Positions 61,196 through 64,000 of a DNA stretch of 64,000 nt are shown here, piece after piece; the first letter of the stretch is position 1, and each line of letters opens with the position of its first letter. Both the position numbers and the translations under genes were made by a program. The stretch is from Bradyrhizobium sp. CCGUVB1N3 (GTDB taxonomy: Bacteria; Pseudomonadota; Alphaproteobacteria; Rhizobiales; Xanthobacteraceae). Below the pieces are notes generated by a model. It saw only the letters and a list, made by a program, of their open reading frames with translations. It did no database searches and was not told the DNA's origin. The DNA lies in contig NZ_JANADR010000001.1 of NCBI RefSeq assembly GCF_024199925.1, positions 5,831,501 through 5,895,500 on the forward strand, written 5' to 3'.

Positions 61196-61483
61196 ATGAA
61201 GAAGATGTTCTTAATGGCTGCGATTGGGCCGGCGATGGTAGTCGGCTTCTCTGCGAGGGCAGCAGAACTTCCAAGCTTTGAACTCACGGGCTTTCCGATC
61301 ACGTGGCACCAGGTTGCGGTGATGGGCGCATCCGGGGTTCAAGAGCAGTCTCCCGCCCCCATGCTGGAGTTTGCCGGCATGCCCGCTTCTCCCCACCAGG
61401 TCGCTGTCCTGACTCCGCGCCGGAGCATGATCGCGCAGGAGAAGGCGCCGAAACTGACTACGGTCGGGTTCTCTGCGCGGTAG
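61196..61483 (+). CDS. Small exported protein with duplicated HQVAV motif
   Basis: 95 residues with GGAAGGAG before ATG 61196. Signal peptide about 1-23 (AAIGPAMVVGFSARA). The mature part holds two copies of a unit: FELTGFPITWHQVAVMG and LEFAGMPASPHQVAVLT (pattern [FL]E-x-[TA]-G-[FM]-P-x-x-x-HQVAV). GFSAR also occurs at both ends. No Cys and no known domain. The type recurs in Bradyrhizobium as far as I recall, but I cannot name a function. Confidence 0.75.
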   Translation: MKKMFLMAAIGPAMVVGFSARAAELPSFELTGFPITWHQVAVMGASGVQEQSPAPMLEFAGMPASPHQVAVLTPRRSMIAQEKAPKLTTVGFSAR

Positions 61484-61723
61484 TAGCGCGGCCTGCGGAT
61501 CAGCATCCCGCTACCAGACTCAGCTTTGCCGATGCCATTTTGACGAAAGCATGATTTCAGGAGCCGCCTCGGACCTCATTTTGTCCGGGCGGCGGCAACG
61601 AAAAGTCCGGTGCGCCTTTTCGACACACAGTGACTGGTTGTCTACGTCTCCGCAATCAACTGGACTTTGGTGCGCGGTGCCTGAAGCGCCCGCATGTGAG
61701 CACAACCCGAAACGAGGACTGCC

Positions 61724-62563
61724 ATGCGCAAGTATGCCTGGCTCCTGAGGGTGCTGATCGCAGGCTCTCTCGCTGGAGGCAACGTCGCCAGTACTGCCGT
61801 CGGCAATCTCGGGCTTCAATTGATCGACAAGGATGCCCCGTCATCCGTCGATGTCGAGCTCGTCATTGCTGTTGATGTCTCCTATTCGATGGATGAGGAC
61901 GAACTTGTCGTCCAGCGCGAAGGTTATGCGCAGGCCGTCACCTCCAAGGAATTTCTCCAGGCGCTCAAGGCCGGGCCGAGCAAGAGGTTGGCCGTGACCT
62001 ATTTCGAGTGGTCGGCATCGGATGATCAGAAGATCATCGTGCCCTGGAGGCTCATCGACGGCCCGGAATCAGCAGATGCACTGGCCGCTGAGATCATGAA
62101 GACGCCGGTTCGCCGAGGCTCCCGCACGTCAATTTCCGGCGCGATCCGCTTTGCAGTACCGCTGTTCGACCAAGATCGTTATCACGGGCTGCGACGTGTG
62201 ATCGATATTTCCGGCGATGGCGCGAACAACGAGGGTGCCCCCGTGACTGTGGCGCGCAATGCGGCGCTGGAGAAGGGTATCACGATCAACGGCCTGCCAA
62301 TCATGATGAAGCGAACGGCCGTTTCGATGATGGACATCGATGACCTCGATTCATATTACGAGGATTGCGTGATTGGAGGCCCAGGCTCGTTCATGTTGGT
62401 GATCAGAGAGCGAGAAAAATTCAAGGAGGCAATCCGAACCAAGCTGGCAATGGAGGTCGCCGGCCTGACGCCGGCGTACCGGATCGTCTCGGTGGCCGAA
62501 AGCGAACCGAGGGTATCCTGTGGCATTGGCGAGGAAATATGGGAGAGGCGAAGCCGGTGGTGA
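61724..62563 (+). CDS. DUF1194 (von Willebrand A-like) exported protein
   Basis: 279 residues. Signal-like N-terminus (WLLRVLIAGSLAGGNVASTA). The VWA fold follows directly: VELVIAVDVSYSMDEDEL with the metal-site D-x-S-x-S (DVSYS), SRTSISGAIRFAVPLF containing the Thr/Ser of the second loop, and VIDISGDGANNEGAP with the Asp of the third. So the MIDAS is complete. This is the DUF1194 family of periplasmic proteins with no proven role. The last 30 residues are polar. Single gene, 240 bases after the HQVAV protein. Confidence 0.88.
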   Translation: MRKYAWLLRVLIAGSLAGGNVASTAVGNLGLQLIDKDAPSSVDVELVIAVDVSYSMDEDELVVQREGYAQAVTSKEFLQALKAGPSKRLAVTYFEWSASDDQKIIVPWRLIDGPESADALAAEIMKTPVRRGSRTSISGAIRFAVPLFDQDRYHGLRRVIDISGDGANNEGAPVTVARNAALEKGITINGLPIMMKRTAVSMMDIDDLDSYYEDCVIGGPGSFMLVIREREKFKEAIRTKLAMEVAGLTPAYRIVSVAESEPRVSCGIGEEIWERRSRW

Positions 62564-62661
62564 GAATCGGCAACGGCCATTTTCTGCTGGGCAGGCCTCG
62601 GCTGCGATTTCCCCTCATGGCCGGGGACAAGCCGGTGGGGACGGGCGAGTGAAAGGCGGAC

Positions 62662-63135
62662 CTATTGGCTCGACGCGTCCGATCGCAGGAAGGAGACTAT
62701 TTTTGCCCTGTCGTCCGCAGATGCAAGTCCGCTGTATGGTTTCATGCTGTTGCCCGGTACCAGCTCATCCGGATTGGCGATAAAGCGATCGAGCTTTTCT
62801 TCGTCCCACGCGAAGTTGGCGCCCTTCATCGCGCTAGAGTAGTTATAATCCGGCAGCGAGCCGGCCTCCCTTCCGACGATCCTGTACAGATGCGGGCCCA
62901 AGCGATTGTCGCCGTCCTTCATCGTGTGGCAGGTCCGACATGCATTGTTGAACACGCGTTGTCCTGACGCGGTGTCCGAACTCTTTCGCGCCGGCTCCTG
63001 TCCATGGGAAGGCGAATGCAGCACGTACACCACCCCGCTGAGGGCCGCGAGTGCGCCCACCCAACCCATGTGCTGCACGCGCGCGTCTCGCAACTTCGGC
63101 AAGGCGAGGCGCGTCAGGAGCTGTGGTTGCTTCAT
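62662..63135 (-). CDS. Membrane-anchored class I cytochrome c
   Basis: 157 residues. An uncleaved membrane anchor (about 22-42, MGWVGALAALSGVVYVLHSP) precedes one haem site CRTCH in VFNNACRTCHTMKDG and the Met ligand in VPGNSMKPYSGLAS near residue 130. NRLGPHLYRIVGREAGSLPD is the class I cytochrome c helix. It resembles CycM/cytochrome c552-type anchored carriers that pass electrons to terminal oxidases. The gene is single and convergent with DUF1194. Confidence 0.92.
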   Translation of the reverse strand: MKQPQLLTRLALPKLRDARVQHMGWVGALAALSGVVYVLHSPSHGQEPARKSSDTASGQRVFNNACRTCHTMKDGDNRLGPHLYRIVGREAGSLPDYNYSSAMKGANFAWDEEKLDRFIANPDELVPGNSMKPYSGLASADDRAKIVSFLRSDASSQ

Positions 63136-63305
63136 TTGATCACCTCGCTGGCGCAGCGATTGTGCGACTCACGACGGCTTCGAAGTCCCGTTTCCCACCT
63201 GCATCTTGCAATTGGCAGATCAGGACTGGAATTCAAATGAAATTGTCCGCCGGCTTCCTCGGAATCTGGTCTTGGTCGGTGCGCGAATTGCCACGGCCCG
63301 TTTCG

Positions 63306-63935
63306 CTACCTCGTTCCGTAAGCGCGATCGCCGGCATCGCCGAGGCCGGGCAGGATGTAGCCGTGCTCGTCGAGCCCTTCATCGATCGCCGCCGTCCAGA
63401 TCGGCACGTCCGGATGCAGGCCGCGAAGCCGCTCGAGGCCTTCGGGCGCAGCGATCAGGCAGGCAAGCCGGATATCCTTCGCGCCGCGCTCCTTCAGCCG
63501 GTCGACTGCGGCCACCGCCGTGTTGGCCGTCGCGAGCACCGGCGTCACCACGATCGCGAGCCGTTCGCCGAGGTCTGACGGCGACTTGAAGAAATATTCG
63601 ACGGCCGCGAAGCTGTGCGGTTCGCGATAGAGTCCGATATGCGCGACGCGCGCGGTCGGGACCAGATCCATCATGCCGTCGACGAACGTCGTGCCCGCGC
63701 GCAGGACTGGAACGAACACCAGCTTCTTGCCGGCGATCTTGGCCGACTGCATGCGCGCAAGCGGCGTCTCGACGACGACCTCGGAGAGCGGGAGATCGCG
63801 CGTCACCTCGTAGCACAGGAGCATCCCGATCTCCTTGACGAGTTCGCGGAAGGATTTTGTCGAGATGGACTTGTCGCGCACCAGCGTCAGCTTGTGCTGC
63901 ACCAGGGGATGATCGACGATCGTGACGCCTTCCAT
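63306..63935 (-). CDS. upp: Uracil phosphoribosyltransferase
   Basis: 209 residues, the full length. It makes UMP from uracil and PRPP for pyrimidine salvage. The C-terminal uracil site is fully kept: [16 protein letters not shown] and [21 protein letters not shown]-terminal [15 protein letters not shown] is also typical. The PRPP loop, however, reads [12 protein letters not shown] instead of the usual VVDPMLATGGSA-like sequence, losing the acidic residue. Length and all other segments are normal, so annotation is firm. Confidence 0.95.
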   Translation of the reverse strand: MEGVTIVDHPLVQHKLTLVRDKSISTKSFRELVKEIGMLLCYEVTRDLPLSEVVVETPLARMQSAKIAGKKLVFVPVLRAGTTFVDGMMDLVPTARVAHIGLYREPHSFAAVEYFFKSPSDLGERLAIVVTPVLATANTAVAAVDRLKERGAKDIRLACLIAAPEGLERLRGLHPDVPIWTAAIDEGLDEHGYILPGLGDAGDRAYGTR

Positions 63936-64000
63936 GACGTGATGCTCCTGAAATTATCGATGCGCAATGCGGCAGGTTCGGACCATGCGCTAGAAAACCG

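Overview
The window reads as a chromosomal segment of a Bradyrhizobium-like alphaproteobacterium. The evidence is indirect but consistent: high GC with strong third-position bias, dense ABC-type solute-binding proteins and acyl-CoA metabolism, FNR/FixK-type boxes, a RegB/RegA-like two-component pair behind a cyo quinol oxidase, and many copies of intergenic palindromic repeats of the type common in Bradyrhizobium and Rhodopseudomonas. I see no phage, CRISPR array, IS element or plasmid functions; almost everything is ordinary chromosome with small accessory pieces.

Layout. 0-8.4 kb: end of an FMN glutamate-synthase-like gene, fpr, an ATP-grasp gene, a small secreted protein, a dicarboxylate/amino-acid symporter joined to a family-3 solute-binding protein, an MDR oxidoreductase and a Cys-rich repeat protein. 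8.5-12.1 kb: a gentisate locus (salicylyl-CoA-hydroxylase-like flavoprotein, MarR regulator, maleylpyruvate isomerase, gentisate dioxygenase) with two matching palindromes that look like MarR operators. 12.2-16.3 kb: an ABC importer of the nitrate/sulfonate/thiamine-precursor type in an operon with a FAD-dependent oxidoreductase. 16.5-30.4 kb: mixed metabolic genes (crotonase, two-part DoxX/DsrE/TlpA redox cassette, AraC and LysR regulators with divergent targets, an orphan peptide-type binding protein, a deacetylase-like amidohydrolase, an SPFH protein). 30.6 kb: tRNA-Arg(CCT).

31-38.3 kb: small enzymes and envelope proteins, including a trypsin-like protease of lower GC sitting between 30-bp direct repeats. 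38.5-47.1 kb: two facing operons for breakdown of a carboxylic acid as CoA thioester (paired acyl-CoA dehydrogenases, two crotonases, NDP-forming acyl-CoA synthetase, VOC protein, branched-chain-type binding protein). 47.2-51.1 kb: degenerate nuclease, M48 lipoprotein protease, MFS transporter. 51.2-58.2 kb: cyoABCD, SURF1, sensor kinase and response regulator, nearly all overlapping or abutting. 58.3-64 kb: adenylate/guanylate cyclase, AraC regulator, two secreted proteins, a membrane-anchored cytochrome c and upp.

The most notable patterns are (i) the two shared MarR-type operators of the gentisate locus, (ii) the fact that all four complete solute-binding-protein genes in the window have a palindromic repeat within about 25 bases of their stop codon, (iii) the symporter/binding-protein pairing at 4-6 kb, (iv) the direct repeats around the protease gene and (v) a perfect palindrome between cyoA and the divergent MFS gene. 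No single feature proves a wholly new system.
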